Assembly (NCBI GenBank): GCA_013397795.1
Contig: VZTJ01000244.1
Coordinates: forward strand, 196,501-260,500
Reading direction: 5' to 3'
DNA from: Orthonyx spaldingii
Taxonomy: Eukaryota > Chordata > Aves > Passeriformes > Orthonychidae
Length of the DNA stretch: 64,000 nucleotides
A program made the position numbers and the translations under genes. The notes under the pieces were generated by a model. The model did no database searches and had not been told where the DNA came from. It saw only the letters and a program-made list of their open reading frames with translations. Below, in pieces: positions 39,532 through 52,316 of the stretch (positions are counted from its first letter, which is position 1; each line of letters starts with the position of its first letter).

Positions 39532-42500
39532 CAGTAATCTCTTGGAGATCACAGACTGGTGATCAGGGAGATCAGAATGGTGTTCAGCCATCATTCCTTT
39601 TAACCTCTTGTAGCACAAAGACAAAGCCTGAACACTCATTCATGCAGGTATCTGGACGAGGCATGTTTAACCTGTTTGAGACAGTTGGTCCTGCTCCACA
39701 CAGAAATCTGACTGTTCAAGAAACATTAAGAAATTCACATAAGTGACAATATATATGGAATATGGAAATAGGAATTGGAACTTATTCCACTGTCTGTAAA
39801 ACAGAAAATCTCTGCTTTACAGAAGAAAATACCTGTCACCAATCAAAGGAACAGCTACATGTTTGGGGTTTTTTTCCTCACCCATCTTCTAGTTCTTTAA
39901 AAAAGGAGGTATGATTTATTCATATACCCTACATTTGAATCCCTGTATTAAAGCATTCAAATCAGGTGTTAGAATCTGACTGCACAGCTGGAACAACTTT
40001 GTCATAGACATATGCTGTAGACAGTATCAGACCATTCACAGCCAGTTTCCTCCACCAGACAGAGCCAAGGGCTTTGTTTTCTCCAGGAGCTGCCACCATG
40101 TGTTTTCTGGGACCTTTCAAAGAGCTGTCCTGCTGAAGAACTTAGTTGGGGAGCCAAGGTATAGAGCTCTTCAGTTACTCCTCATTCCAGAGCTTCACTT
40201 GCTGCTGCTGGATCATCTGCTTATTACAAAACTCACATTCTTGAAAATGTAAAATTTGAGTGATTCAAGAAAGAAGACAGAGATTTAGAGGGGGAAAAAA
40301 ATTAGAAGGTAGTACACAGAGAAAATACTCTGAAATTTAATTTGGAGAACAACGAAAGAGAATCTACCACATCAAAGGAGAAGATGTGATTTTTAAAAGC
40401 ATTTAGCCCTGCCCAGAACCTTGGAACACAGATGAATGAGCAGATTGATTACGAAAACCCCACTTTTGAGTAATAGGAAAAGTTAGTAAAAAGGTAAGTA
40501 ACACTAGCAGAGAAACCAAAGCAGCTAGGTGGAAGGCAAGTTTTATTCAACAAACTTCTGACTGCCAGCACTATTTCCCTGCTGTATGACTTGCAACAGA
40601 ATTTCACACATCATTGCACAGTTTCCACTGAAATCGTTATTACAATAAATCTAAATTACTTAAGTAAATAGATAAAAATATGGATTTTTCCCCCCAAACT
40701 AATAGTGCAGCCTGCAAAACTGTTTCTTCCTGGAGATACCTTGAAGGTGAATCTCATCAATATTTGAATTTTTTGCTATTGAGTACAGAGACAACCAAAA
40801 AGTACAAATCTGTAGACAACTGTTTGCCGTAGTACCTTATTCAGTATATTCCACTATATACTATTCAGACAGACATATGTAGAATAACTCCTATGGAAGG
40901 CAATGTTGAAAAATGCAAGGAAAATAACCATATTCAAATAAGAAAAAGTTGCAGTAAGGAGATGCAGCTTACAGCATTCCCAGGAGTTTAATATTTCTTT
41001 CTGTTTAGAATAAAGGTGAAAACATGCTTTGTTCATGAAACATTCAGCAAACAAATTACAATGAAGCAATCCACCTAACAAAGTTTAAATGGAAAATTAT
41101 AAGAGAAATTACATCTGAAGAAGGGAAATAGTAGTTTTTCATCCCTGCTGCTATTTGGACAGCAAGAAGGAAAGAATATAGTAAGGGTTTCAGGCAGCAC
41201 ATCCAAGTAACAGAAATTGGGCATAATTACAGCTCCGATTTGAATGATGTTGTGATTAAAACAAGTCAGAAAATTAAATGGTGGAAACAAAATGATGTAG
41301 AAACACAGAGTTTTTCATTTAATTAAAAATATATTAAATGTGTAGCTCATGTTCAGCATAGCAAATTAAACATTCTGTTCTCATTCTTTGGTCTCTTAAA
41401 ACTGTCAAAACACTTCAATATTTCTAAAACACTAAGGTATAAAATATCACACTTAAATGTTTTCTTACATATTTTTCTCAAATACAACTAGTCTTCAAGT
41501 TTGCCCCCATTTCACAAATGCAATCAACAACATTCACAATTCTGGTTTCCCCGCACATTTCATTTAGCACACAAATTCCTCTCTGCTGTATCTCTCTCCA
41601 TCTGAGGCATCACTTCTTCTGCTTCCTGATGTCTCTTTTTTTTCCTTCAGGAAGCCTTCATCTTCAAGGCTAGCCTTATCAATTCCCTTCCAAAGTATGT
41701 ACCAAATGGATACATAGCACATACAACAAGGATGCTTATTTCACTGCTACCATGGCCACCTCTAGTGTTTTGAGGCCCCACAACCCCAGCCTGGTGCCTG
41801 CACCACAGGCACACACCTACTAACTCCTCTACAAAAACTGCTTCATCTCACCACAGAGAAGGACTAAGCTGGTTATTATAATTTATACATCTTCTGGCTT
41901 CTAGCTCTGGACTCCCACAGCTAAACCGGCTTTGTTAATCAGCTGGATCCCAGAGGCACTATCCTCCTAAATAGCATCCTGGGCATTGCTGTGAATCATT
42001 TACCAGGAGCAGCCTTCGCAGAGCTATTCTTCATTCCTTCTGCATAACTTTCCTCACAACCTAGAATTAACAAGCCTAAAGCATTCATATGATAAACTCT
42101 TTACTATGCCAATTATAATTATCCAAAATACAGTACCCAGGAGAAATTACAAAATAGTCACTGTTCATATACAGTGAGAAATGTTTGTTCTGGATACAGC
42201 TGGGGGGGACAGGCTCATCGGGTTATCCTTCTGCCAAGGTGGTCCCACGGAGGAACTGTGCCCCTAACAGACTTCTCTGACTTCTCAATAATCAGTGGAG
42301 TTGTGAATGAATACTGCAAGAGCACCTGTTTTCCCACCCCCAGGTGGGAGTCCCCATCCCATGTCTCAAGACCAGAGTGCTCCCAGGGCTCCCACAAGCA
42401 GACCAGCAGGGAGCAGAACACAATGAGGTCTTTTCCTCCCGTGTCCAGTGACAAAGCAAGTGCCATGGACAAGACCATGCATAGTTGCCTTTGAAAAGGC

Positions 42501-42895
42501 AGGTTAGCAGCCATGACATTGTCCTACACAATGTCTGGGAGGAACTTGCTAACTAGTGATCTCTGTTCCTCTTTCAAAAACTGATGAAGCTGATCTTAAA
42601 AGCAGTCAGTTTTCTCACTCCCACTTTTCCAGCTGGAAAACTGTTGGAAAACTTCACTGTAGGGAGCGCTTCTCTCACTTCCAGCTTAAATTTATTTAGT
42701 CAGTGTATACTTGTTGCTCTTGCAAGAATGCTGGCCCTTAGCCTAAACTGTTCTCCCTCACTGGTATTTATTCTTGTGATATTTACAGAGAGTAGGTAAT
42801 CACAGAGCCTCTCAGGCTTCATTATGCCAGCATAAACAAGACATTTCTTGATGTCTTCAGCAATTCACTCCCTGTTTATCCTAGTTAGCAGTCCA
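39532..42895. other. intron 2 sequence without recognised elements
   Basis: AT-rich intronic DNA with no coding or repeat similarity I can name. It contains a purine/pyrimidine-rich stretch near 41580-41690 and a GC-richer patch at about 42180-42490 of unknown nature. Confidence 0.5.
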
Positions 42896-43505
42896 TCTCT
42901 GCAGCTCTGCCAGTTTTGTCTACTCCTCAGAACATGGATGACCAAAATTGCACTGAACATCCAAAAAGATATCCTACCCACACCTCAGACAGTAGTTTCA
43001 GCACCTTTCTGTGCATGCTGTAAATGTCTAGGTGTATAACAAGAGGTACCACCCTTTCTTTCACACACTTTCCACTGAGGGCTCAGATTTAGCCAGCCAT
43101 GGGTGACACTACAGCAGCTACCTTGCCTGGCATTCCCAGCTGATGAGATCCTGCCTTATGAGAGCACGCTCCCATTATTATTACCTTGCATTTTATACCA
43201 TTGAATTTCATCTCATTTCTTCTTCAGGCATCCAGGTCTTGCTGTATGTTACCTCTCAAATTTCCTCAGTTACAATGGCAGCCTCTTACTTTGTGTTATC
43301 AGCCAAGTCCTGTATTCCTTACAGCAAAATTCAAGGTCTTCAGTAGCAAAATTAAAGATGACCAGGGTCTTTGAGGAATGCTACCATTCCTACAGTGTGG
43401 TATTTCCAACAAGTCCAACTTAATTTCTGATTTCCGAACTCCAATTCAGTTGATAATACACTACTTAACGCTTTACCCACTGCATTATGCATTATTTACT
43501 ACCTG
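42896..43505 (-). repeat. ancient CR1/L3-like LINE remnant
   Basis: Plus-strand phrases appear in the order expected for the antisense of the old amniote CR1/L3 element: 'aaaattgcactgaacatcc', then 'accattgaatttcatctc', then 'gtgttatcagccaag', then 'cagggtctttgaggaatgc', then 'ccaattcagttgataat'. They match the recalled antisense 'gaactgcacacagtattcc ... cactgaatttcatctgcca ... gtatcatctgcaaac ... gatccttggggacccc'. Spacing is preserved and identity is low, so the insertion is old. Confidence 0.5.
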
Positions 43506-43519
43506 CACTGGGCCATACC

Positions 43520-43745
43520 AGGTGTGACAAACAGGTCAAGGGAAGTGATTATGCCCCTCTGCCCTCATGAGACCCTCACCTGTGTCCAGCTCTGAGGTCC
43601 TCAGCACAGGAAAGACACTGGAGTGGATCCAGAGGAGGCCACAAAGATGATCAGAGAACTAAAGTACCTCTCCTATGAATACAGTATGAGAGAACTGGGG
43701 TTATTCTGCCTAGACAAGAGAAGGCTTTGGGGAGACACTGAAGGA
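43520..43745 (+). repeat. CR1 LINE, internal 3' fragment
   Basis: The stretch includes 'aacaggtcaagggaagtgat', 'tgcccctctgccctcatg', 'ccagaggaggccacaaagatgat', 'acctctcctatgaatacag' and 'tagacaagagaaggctttgggg'. These are successive landmarks of the CR1 segment preceding the 3'UTR. It is truncated on both sides and lies head-to-head beside an older antisense CR1-like remnant. Confidence 0.88.
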
Positions 43746-45340
43746 AAAATAATATCTGCTTCTTTCATTCTGTTAGATAGTTCTGCTGACCTCTGAACCA
43801 CTCTTTTTAACATGCATTACTGGCAGACTTTATAATCAAACAATAATAGTCATATTTTCTTTTAACTCAGCCTTATAGCCAACAGTCTTGAAAAGTCAAG
43901 ATGATACCATCAATGATAATAACATGACTGACAGCAAAATTCAGATCAGTCAAAAAGCTGAGTCAAATTCTTCCACACTGCATAGTCCTGAATCACTGCC
44001 TCTATACTACATCTGCCAACCTGCTGTCTGCCTTGAGTTCAAATAATTTTAGGTTTTAGAGAAGGCAGTTCGGCCATTTAACTTCTAGCCAAAATAAAGC
44101 AGTTGACCTTTCTCAGAGAAATATTAAGGACACATTCTGATTTATTTCTCCTGCAAAAAAGTAAAGGACCCTGAAATGTGCCACAGTATTACTAAGACAA
44201 TAGAGTCTCCCTGAAAAACTTCATCCTTCTACAGTGTTTATTATCATGCACACCAGGTTAATTAATACTGTTAATAATACTTTTGCTTTGCTTGGCTGGT
44301 GGTATTCACCTTACAGAGAGCAGATAAAACTCCAGGTTCTAATAGTTATGAGAAAAGTTAAAATGGATATTAGGAATGAGAGAAAAAGACTGTCATTTGG
44401 TCAACAGTGATACTAAGGGGCAGGCAAAGGCTGGATGCTTCAGCGCTAGACATCCACTGCGGTACTAAAATAGATCTGAAACCAAGATTCTGAAACCAAG
44501 AACTGCTGTTCCATTAAACTCCAGCATTTCAAAATGTGATTTTGTTTCATTATTAGAAAGCAAAAACAAAATATTGGCTTTTCCATGAAATAAAGTCCAA
44601 TAACTATTTCTGAATAAAAAAATGAAAAGCTGTGAATATAGAAACAGCATTAAATATTGCAATTAAGACTGTAACATAAATCTAAAGACAAGACAGAATT
44701 AATAGGAGTGAAAATTGAAATGTTTTGACATAAAGTATTTTGCTGAAATAGACTTTTCCCTGGGGAAAAACACTGAAAGAAGTATTCCTGGAGGAAAAAA
44801 ACGAGTAGACTTTAAAATACCTGCAGTTTTCAATAAAAAGCTGCATTGATGGGAAAAAGAACAAATGGTTTTGTAATCTCTGGGTTGAAAACATTCACAC
44901 AAACATGCACTTGATGTCACATCTAAAAAACTAACAACTGTAGACCAAAGCCTTAACAAAGGAAATAAAATATTAAACAATATACCACTGCTGTGATCTC
45001 AAATTAGCTTTAAAAACAAAAATTTATTTGGTGACTTGGAGCACTGTTATTGGTTCTGATCAGAACTAAAAATAGGCAGACATTGTGAGAAGTCTCATGT
45101 TTCCAGTAATACTGATAACTTTTGAATTGATCTTATATTTTATTTAATGAGAACTCCACAGCAATGAACCATGGTTGCCAACCACCAAGGAAAAGGTAGA
45201 CTAAAAAATACACTATATACCTTGTAAAAATTTACCAGGGGACTACAGAGGATGCATCAGCAATAAAGTAAAATCCACATGGAGAGAAGCCAAGAGAGGT
45301 ACTTGGTTGAAAAACACTATAGTAAAGAGATCATGTAATA
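43746..45340. other. intron 2 sequence without recognised elements
   Basis: AT-rich sequence with no exon, repeat family or RNA gene I can identify. It contains a 12-bp direct repeat, TCTGAAACCAAG, at about 44474 and 44489. Confidence 0.5.
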
Positions 45341-46100
45341 ACGGAACTGTTTGGGTTAAAATGGATCTTTAAAAGTCATCTGAGGGACACAACTTGTCAC
45401 TGATGGCCATCAGGAGGACTCTGAGCTGTTAACCACTACACCCTGGATATCTATTCAAGCCATTCCTCACTCACCAATGTCTACTCATCAAATATGTATC
45501 TCTCTGATTTAGGGAGAAGGATGTTGTGGGGCACCATGTCAAAGGCTTTACACAAGTCCACACAGATGACATCCCCTGTCCACTGATGTGATCATTCCAT
45601 CATAGGAGCCTATGAGGTTGGCAAGGCAATCCTTTTCCTCAGTGAATCTGTGATGGCTGTCTCAAATCACCTTCCTGTCCTCCCCTTGATTTAGTGTAAC
45701 TTCCATGAGGATCTCTTTCATCATCTTCCCTGGCACAGATGGGAGGCTGGCAGGTCAGTAGTTCCCAGGATCCTCCCTTCTACCCTTCTTAAAAATGGGT
45801 ACAACATTTTCCCTTTTCCAGTCACCTAGGACTTCACCTGACTGCCACGGCTTTTCAAACACCATGGACAGCAGCTTGGCAACTCCAACAGCCAATTCCC
45901 TCAGTACTTTGGGATGCATCTCATCAGGTCCCATGCACTCATATACTCCCAGGTTCCTAAAAAGAACACAAATCTGTTCTCCCTCTTACAGTGGTTTTGC
46001 TCCCCTGCCTTAATGTCAATTCACTTGAGATATCCAGGAAGAAGGGCTGAAGGAGAAGTCATTTCCTTCTCCATCATCACGGCATTGAGTAATGCTGCTT
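45341..46100 (-). repeat. CR1 LINE, reverse-transcriptase region
   Basis: On the plus strand the antisense CR1 order is clear: 'gggagaaggatgttgtgggg', 'gtcaaaggctttacacaagtcc', 'ctggcaggtcagtagttccc', 'ttaaaaatgggtacaaca', 'cagctgccatgg'-like 'actgccacggcttttcaaa', 'gggatgcatctcatcaggtcccatg'. It therefore encodes part of ORF2 RT on the minus strand, interrupted by stops. It has the same orientation as PLCXD3. Confidence 0.88.
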
Positions 46101-46639
46101 CATCAGCACAAGGAAAAGCAGACTTTTTCATGGTGCCTGAGAGTCTCTGCAGTGGCTCACATTCCTCTTGTGGACTACAGATCAAGTTGCACATTCATCA
46201 TAGAGCTGCTCCAGTGCTCTTCCTCCAAGAAACCTCTCACACTACAGGCTCATGGTGGTCAGTCTCAGCTAAACACCTGTCTTGCATCAAAGACCAGGCA
46301 GAGAGGCCTTGCACACCTCTGCCTCAGCACAGACTAGGGTAGATCTGCCAGACAGCACAACCTCCATCAGTGTGACCCAGTGCACTGGTACAATGTGCAT
46401 CAACAGAGACGTTATTTAAGAGACAACACGAGTTCACAAAGAGTGGCCTGGAGAAAAATACACACCACTTCCATAAGCCGATGTGAGTCTGTATCTCCAG
46501 AGATACACCCTCTCTTCTCAGAAGAGCTGTGCAGCTGACACAGTCAGTGTTGGCTGTTAGCAGGATAGGAGTAGAGAAAGTTACTGAGAGGGAATTACAG
46601 TAACTGATCCTGGATGTCAGTCCATCCAATGCATTATTT

Positions 46640-47100
46640 CATAGAATCACAGAATATCTTGACTTGGAAGGAACCCACAAAGATCATCGAAATCCAACTC
46701 CTGGCCTGCACACCCAACAGTCACATCACGTGCCTGAGACCATTGTCCAAACTCTTCCTGGAGTCCATCAGGCTTAGTGCTGTGACCACTTCCCTGGAGG
46801 GCCTGTTTCAGTGCCTGACTACCCTCTGGGTGAAGAACCTTTTCCTGTTATCCAACCTAAACCTCCCCTGACATAGCTTCATGCCATCCCCATGGGTCCT
46901 GTCACTGGTGAACAGAGAGAAGGGATCAGTGTCACCCTTCCTTTTCCCCTTGTGAGGAAGATCCAGTCTGGCATGAGGTCTCCTTTGAGACCCCTCCAGG
47001 CTGAACAAGCCAAGTGCACTCAGCCACTCTTCATATAGTATCTCCTCTACACTCTTCTGCATTGTTGTAGTTCTCTTTTGGATGCTTATACTTCCAGTTA
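46640..47100 (-). repeat. CR1 LINE, 3' end
   Basis: The CR1 3' terminus appears at the low-coordinate side as 'atagaatcacagaatatc', followed by 'ttggaaggaacccacaaagatcatc', 'cctgtttcagtgcctgac', 'ctgggtgaagaacctttt' and 'cctccaggctgaacaagcc'. It is 5'-truncated at about 47100. It could belong to the same insertion as 45341-46100 only if rearranged, because the 3' end lies upstream of the RT on the minus strand; two separate insertions are simpler. Confidence 0.93.
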
Positions 47101-48469
47101 CTAGAGGACAAAGCAACATCCTTCTGGAGCTGCAAAATACTTTTCAAACAACAGTCCACCTGTATTTCTTATGAAAAATAGCTTAGAAGGAAAAAAAAAA
47201 AATCAAACCAGATGTTCATCATATGGATTAATACCTCCACAAACGTTCCTCAGACTGCAGAGCTCAAATGAAGGTGCTTTCCACCAAGAGAAAACCATTC
47301 AGCTGGATTTACATCTCTCCTGTTCTAGCACAGCCAGGCACTAATAGCAGTGAAACGCTGTCTGATGGAGAGAGGAAGCCAGCAGAAAATGCCACTAGGT
47401 GAGACAGATCATCATCAGCCAAATGTTCTGAGCTGTGATTAGCAACAGGCTCAGAAAAACTCACTGTACCTGGTGTGAAAACAGGGCACAAGCACGGCTC
47501 TCATTTGCAGTGCCACAGCAGTGACATTACTCACCTCTCTCAGCTGAGTCCTACCCTTTACCCTCGGCAGAAGGATGCTTAACAGATAGGCCAAATAGTG
47601 CAGACAGTCCCCATGCCATGTGCTCCTACTCTTCATGGAAATAGCACCAGTCTTGGATAACACACAAGTATCTTGATGACATTCCAGCAATGAACTTCAG
47701 GACCACCTGCCTGGCACCTGACAACAGCCTGAAACAACATCCCTGGGTATGAAACATCCTTGCTAAATCTTTAACATCTTTAAAGGCTAATGGTAACACA
47801 CTGGCTTCAGATTTATATTTTCACCCTAATTACCCAAACCCTAACCAGTACCTCACATGCAGCTGAAGTAGAAATGAAGCTTGCTGGGCTGACTACTTGC
47901 AATAGTTTAAAGGAAAAAAGCAAATCTAAGTAAAAAGAGCACGTGTGAGAAGAGAGAGATGAAGAAAGATGGCTACAGAAAGGATGTGACAACAGTGTTC
48001 CTTTAGCAGAGGAAGACGCTCCGCCTGACACAGGGTGGTTGGCACAAGCCCCACACAGCTGGACAGGTCAGTTGAGAGAGTATGAAAAGTTGCAAGGAGC
48101 CAAGTCCTCACTTGGAAAATGTTTCAGCATTTTCCTCAGCCAAAAGCAGGGAACAGAGAGGTGGCCCTGTAGTTTTCTCTGGTGAGATGTGCAAATTCAA
48201 GACAAATCATAATGAACTTAGCTCTGAGAAAAAAACCTGTTCACAAGAAGGCAAGTTTCTTTACATTATCCACTCAAACCTGTGAAACAGCAGTGAGCAC
48301 ACTGGACAAAATGACTCCTTCCGCATTATTCAAGCAACACAGTACACTACCATACCTGCAGGAATCATTTGGGATTACAGCCTTGCCTCAGAGCTGTAAT
48401 TTGAACAGATCTCACTGGAAAAGCAAAGAAGCCAGTTTCAGACATTAGAGTATGTAAATAAGTTGGGTG
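47101..48469. other. intron 2 sequence without recognised elements
   Basis: Intronic DNA between two CR1 copies in opposite orientations. No exon, repeat family or RNA gene recognised. Confidence 0.5.
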
Positions 48470-49325
48470 GAAGTGTTGATCTGCTGGAGGGCAGGAAGGC
48501 AGGAAGGCTCTGCACAGGGATCCGGGCAGGCTGGATCGATGGGCTGAGGCCAATGGTGTGAGGTTCAACAAGGCCAAGTGCTGGGTCCTGCCCTTGGGTC
48601 AACAACAACGCCAGGCAGTGCCACAGGCTGGGGCAGAGTGGCTGGAAAGCTGCACAGTGAAAAAGGACCTGTGGGTGCTGGTGACAGCAGCTGAACATGA
48701 GCCAGGGTGTGCCCAGGTGGCCAAGAAGGCCAATGGCATCCTGGCCTGAATCAGCAATGGTGTGGTCAGCCGGACCAGGGCAGGGATTATGTACTTGTAC
48801 TCGGCACTGGTGAGGCTGCACCTCAAATCCTGTGTCCAGCTTTCGGCCCCTCATTCCAAAAAAGACTTGGAGGTGCTGAAGTGGGTCCAGAGAAGGGCAT
48901 CAGAGCTGAGAAAGGGTCTAGAGAGTATTTCAAGTGAGGAGTGGCTGTGGGAGTGGGGTTGTTCTACCTGCAGAAAAAGAGGTTCTGCAATGACCTTTTT
49001 GCTCTCTACAAGGCTGTACAGTTGTAACGAGGTAGGGTTGACCTGCTCTATGAGGCAACCAATGACAGGGCATGAGGAAATTGCCTCAAGGTGCACTAGG
49101 GATGGTTCGGGTTGGACATCAGGAAGAATTTCTTCACTGAAAGGGTGGTTAGGGATTTGAACTGGCTGCCCAAGGAGGTGCTGGAATCACCATCCCTGGA
49201 GTGTCCAGGAAACTACTGGACATGGCACTTACTGGAACAGTTTAGTTGGCATGACAGTATTCAGTCAAATGTTGGACTCAATGATCCTGAAAATCTCTTC
49301 CAAGCATAATGAATCTTTGATTTTG
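48470..49325 (+). repeat. CR1 LINE, 3' portion
   Basis: The sequence runs 'gttgatctgctggagggcagg', 'ttcaacaaggccaagtgctggg', 'aaggacctgtgggtgctggt', 'gcccaggtggccaagaaggcc', 'tccagagaagggc', 'gacatcaggaagaatttcttcac', 'gttggactcaatgatcc', in CR1 order from the RT C-terminus to the 3'UTR. It is 5'-truncated with internal stops. Its sequence differs from the 29.7 kb and 61.5 kb copies, indicating another CR1 subfamily. Confidence 0.92.
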
Positions 49326-52212
49326 AATCCAAGTAGGAAGGGAATAAAGATCCATGGCAGTCCCTCTTCGCTGTCCAGCAGCAAAATTAATGTGCCTGTT
49401 ATCGATCTAATTTCGTACTTGATTTACTACACATCAGTGTCTGCTCGCGGTACTGAGAGTGCAGGGTGCAGGTTTCAATACCCCACCATGGAACAAATCG
49501 TGGCAAGGTTCATCCTTTGTGCTATAGCTCAGAAAACAAGAATGTTCAACAGGAAAGTGCCTGCATCTCACCATGACTCCTATTTCACTCTAACTACTTA
49601 GTCTCCTTCCTATCTTAATACTCTTTTATGATATAATAAGTTCTGGATGACAGTTGCTTAGTTACAAAAACCCTCAGATCAACAGCTACAGTATTAAAAT
49701 ATTGCCAAAGGTCAAATCCCACTGTATGATCATTCAGCATCTTATAGATATGTCTTTTATTATTTTTCTTAGTGTGTGAAATAAATACTGAAAGACATTT
49801 TAATATAACAGGCTGTGCTCTCTAGGGCGACTTTACAACCTGGGACAATACATGCAATTATATCATTATAATTACAGACAAACTCTTATTATAATCTTTG
49901 ACTGCATCAAGTTAGTATGTTAACTGTAGCCCTCTCCACATGTACCATAAAAAAAAACACAAAAACCAAACAAACCAAAAAATCCAAAAACCGTCCTGGA
50001 GCAAAATAGAGTTATGAAACCTTTGCCTACAAGTAAAGTTGTAAAGAAAAGATCAATAAAAGAAGACTAGATACTTGCAGGATTTGTATTCATGAAACCA
50101 GCATCTTTCACAATGACAGTGGCTCCTTAAGAAAAAATTGCATTGCAACCCACAGACATTAGCAAATTCCTAGGGAAAAAACTGTATCACCTCTGTTTTA
50201 ACAGAAGCAGAGCATGGGCATTTTTATAGCCTATGCAAGTTCTGCATCATACAGAAGGTGGTACATCAATAAGACCTTTGGCCTGGCTGCTTTTCCTATT
50301 TCCAGTCCCTGTTGCAGTGATCTCTTTTGTACAAATGTGGCACCAGTGTGCCAGAAGCCCTTACTGCTCCCTCTGCATGCTTTATCCAACACACCTCTGG
50401 CTGTAGCCTGCATGGCCAAGTGTTCATTCAGTTCACTAATGCTACTTGTTTGCAAGCATAGGGAAGGATTTAATGAAATTAATTTCAGGATTGGTGCATC
50501 TTCTGAAAATGGATTTAAGGGGTTTCTGTAGCTAAGGCTTTAATATCCCTTCCTGTCTTAAACCTTTCCTACCAGCCAAGTGGAGATAGACACTGCAGAA
50601 GCAGGAGATATGCAGGTGACTTTTCCAGGGATAGTGTGGATGCATTCTCTCTAGATTGCATTTGAAAGCCCTCTAAGGCTTTAGATGCTGCTGAGAATTG
50701 CTCAAACCCATCAGAAAAGGTACAGCATGTTCAACATGGTTTTACGAGCTGACAGGATTTTGTTCTGATAATTTCTTTGTACATCCTACCCCTCTAGGAC
50801 AACGGAGCAGCTACAGAAGAGTAAAAATTCAAACTTCTAAACATGTAAAGAGCATGTTAGTTCGCTCAGAACTGTCCAGTCTTCTGCTAAAAAAATGACA
50901 AGGATGTGCCTATAGAACTACTTATGTAGTCCTGAAAGCAATGGTTTGCAACGTGCAAGACCTAACACAACACAGAGACATGGATGTTGTCATATCTACT
51001 GACTTTGTATTTGCTTGAGTTTATATGAAACATCTTTGCTTTACAGAAAGTTATCACTGACTTGAACACCACCTTGTGAATACATCTGGAAAAGCCTGTT
51101 TGTGTAAATTTCTGTGCTCATTTTGTACCTTATAAATGAAGAGCAGAAGGATCAACCCATCAAGGAACTATTTCCTTCACTATGAGGTAAAAGCAGCTAC
51201 ACAGACTCAGGCCCAGCATTAGCTAATGCATTTTCCCTGGAGTCAGCACTTGTTAGCATCTATTAGCTTTTGAGTTTCCTTAGTGATCTGAGTAATGCAG
51301 AAAGATCAAAGAAAACCCAACTGACTTAATGAGACATTTGCAATTTCACTACAGCAGCCGTAAAGACTGAAGTGTGAAATCTCTGAGACAAGTAGATGCT
51401 AGTGACAGCTTACAGCAGTGGAGTTGAGAGAATGAACATTTCCTTTTTTGTGATGAAAAACACTTGCTGCTGTCTGTATATGCAGGGTCACACTGTGCCC
51501 AGAGTGCGATGACAGAAAAACATAAAGTATCAGCAAGTAGTCACACAGCATATACTGTAATTGTAAGCAGGTGTTTTGGTGCCCAATATGATAAAACTCA
51601 CAAGCACACCAAACAGAGCGAAAAACTGTGAGACACCCATACCTGCCACAAGAAAACATCAAGACAACTACCCCAAACAACCACTCAAAGGCCAAGCCAC
51701 TGATGATGGAGGTCACTGTGGTGAACACCATGCCAGTCTTCTTCCTCCACCAAATCCCACAAGCTGCTAGGGGCTATGTAGATAAATACTTTAACAAATT
51801 AAACACTTTAAAATTTGTGCTCCTGTATTTTGTGACAATTTAATACTCTTCCAGCTTCATGACCAAAGCCATCAGACACAACCACATAGCCCTTCCCCTT
51901 CCTATGGGAATCCTATACTTTCTCATGCAGACAGATGGTCTGATGATGAAATGCCACTACACATATACAGCCCATTAGGAATTTTACTGTGCAAGCCTGT
52001 TGACATGGTAGATACATTCTTCCAATGAAATCTCCCTGTGTTGTTCCATGTGTAAACACAGAAATTGCCTCTTGTGTAGAAAGACTGGAAAAGTAATTAC
52101 AGATAGTTTGAGGAAGAACAGAAATACTAAGGATTTGTCGGGATTGCCCAGAGTGTTCTTGAATTGCCTACTAATATACCAGAATGCCATTTTGTGCCTT
52201 CTGGGGTCAGGA
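49326..52212. other. intron 2 sequence without recognised genes
   Basis: AT-rich intronic DNA with an A-rich low-complexity stretch at about 49947-49990. The 49,740-49,920 part is TAAT-rich and is noted as a candidate conserved element. No exon or transposon recognised. Confidence 0.5.
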
Positions 52213-52261
52213 AACAACAACAACAGCAATAACAAAACAAGACAAAACAAAAAAATAATAA

Positions 52262-52293
<32 letters not shown>

Positions 52294-52316
52294 ATAGATA
52301 AATAAATAAATAAAAA
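52213..52316. repeat. compound low-complexity A-rich tract and (AAAT)n microsatellite
   Basis: An AACAACAAC / AACAAAAC tract leads into about 13 AAAT units at 52263-52315, with one G interruption. The minus strand gives a spurious Tyr/Leu/Ile-rich frame. It is likely length-polymorphic. Confidence 0.95.

Noticed and set aside
45341..47100. One single CR1 insertion
   Set aside because: On the minus strand the 3' end (46640) would come before the RT part (46100-45341); two insertions are simpler than a rearrangement.
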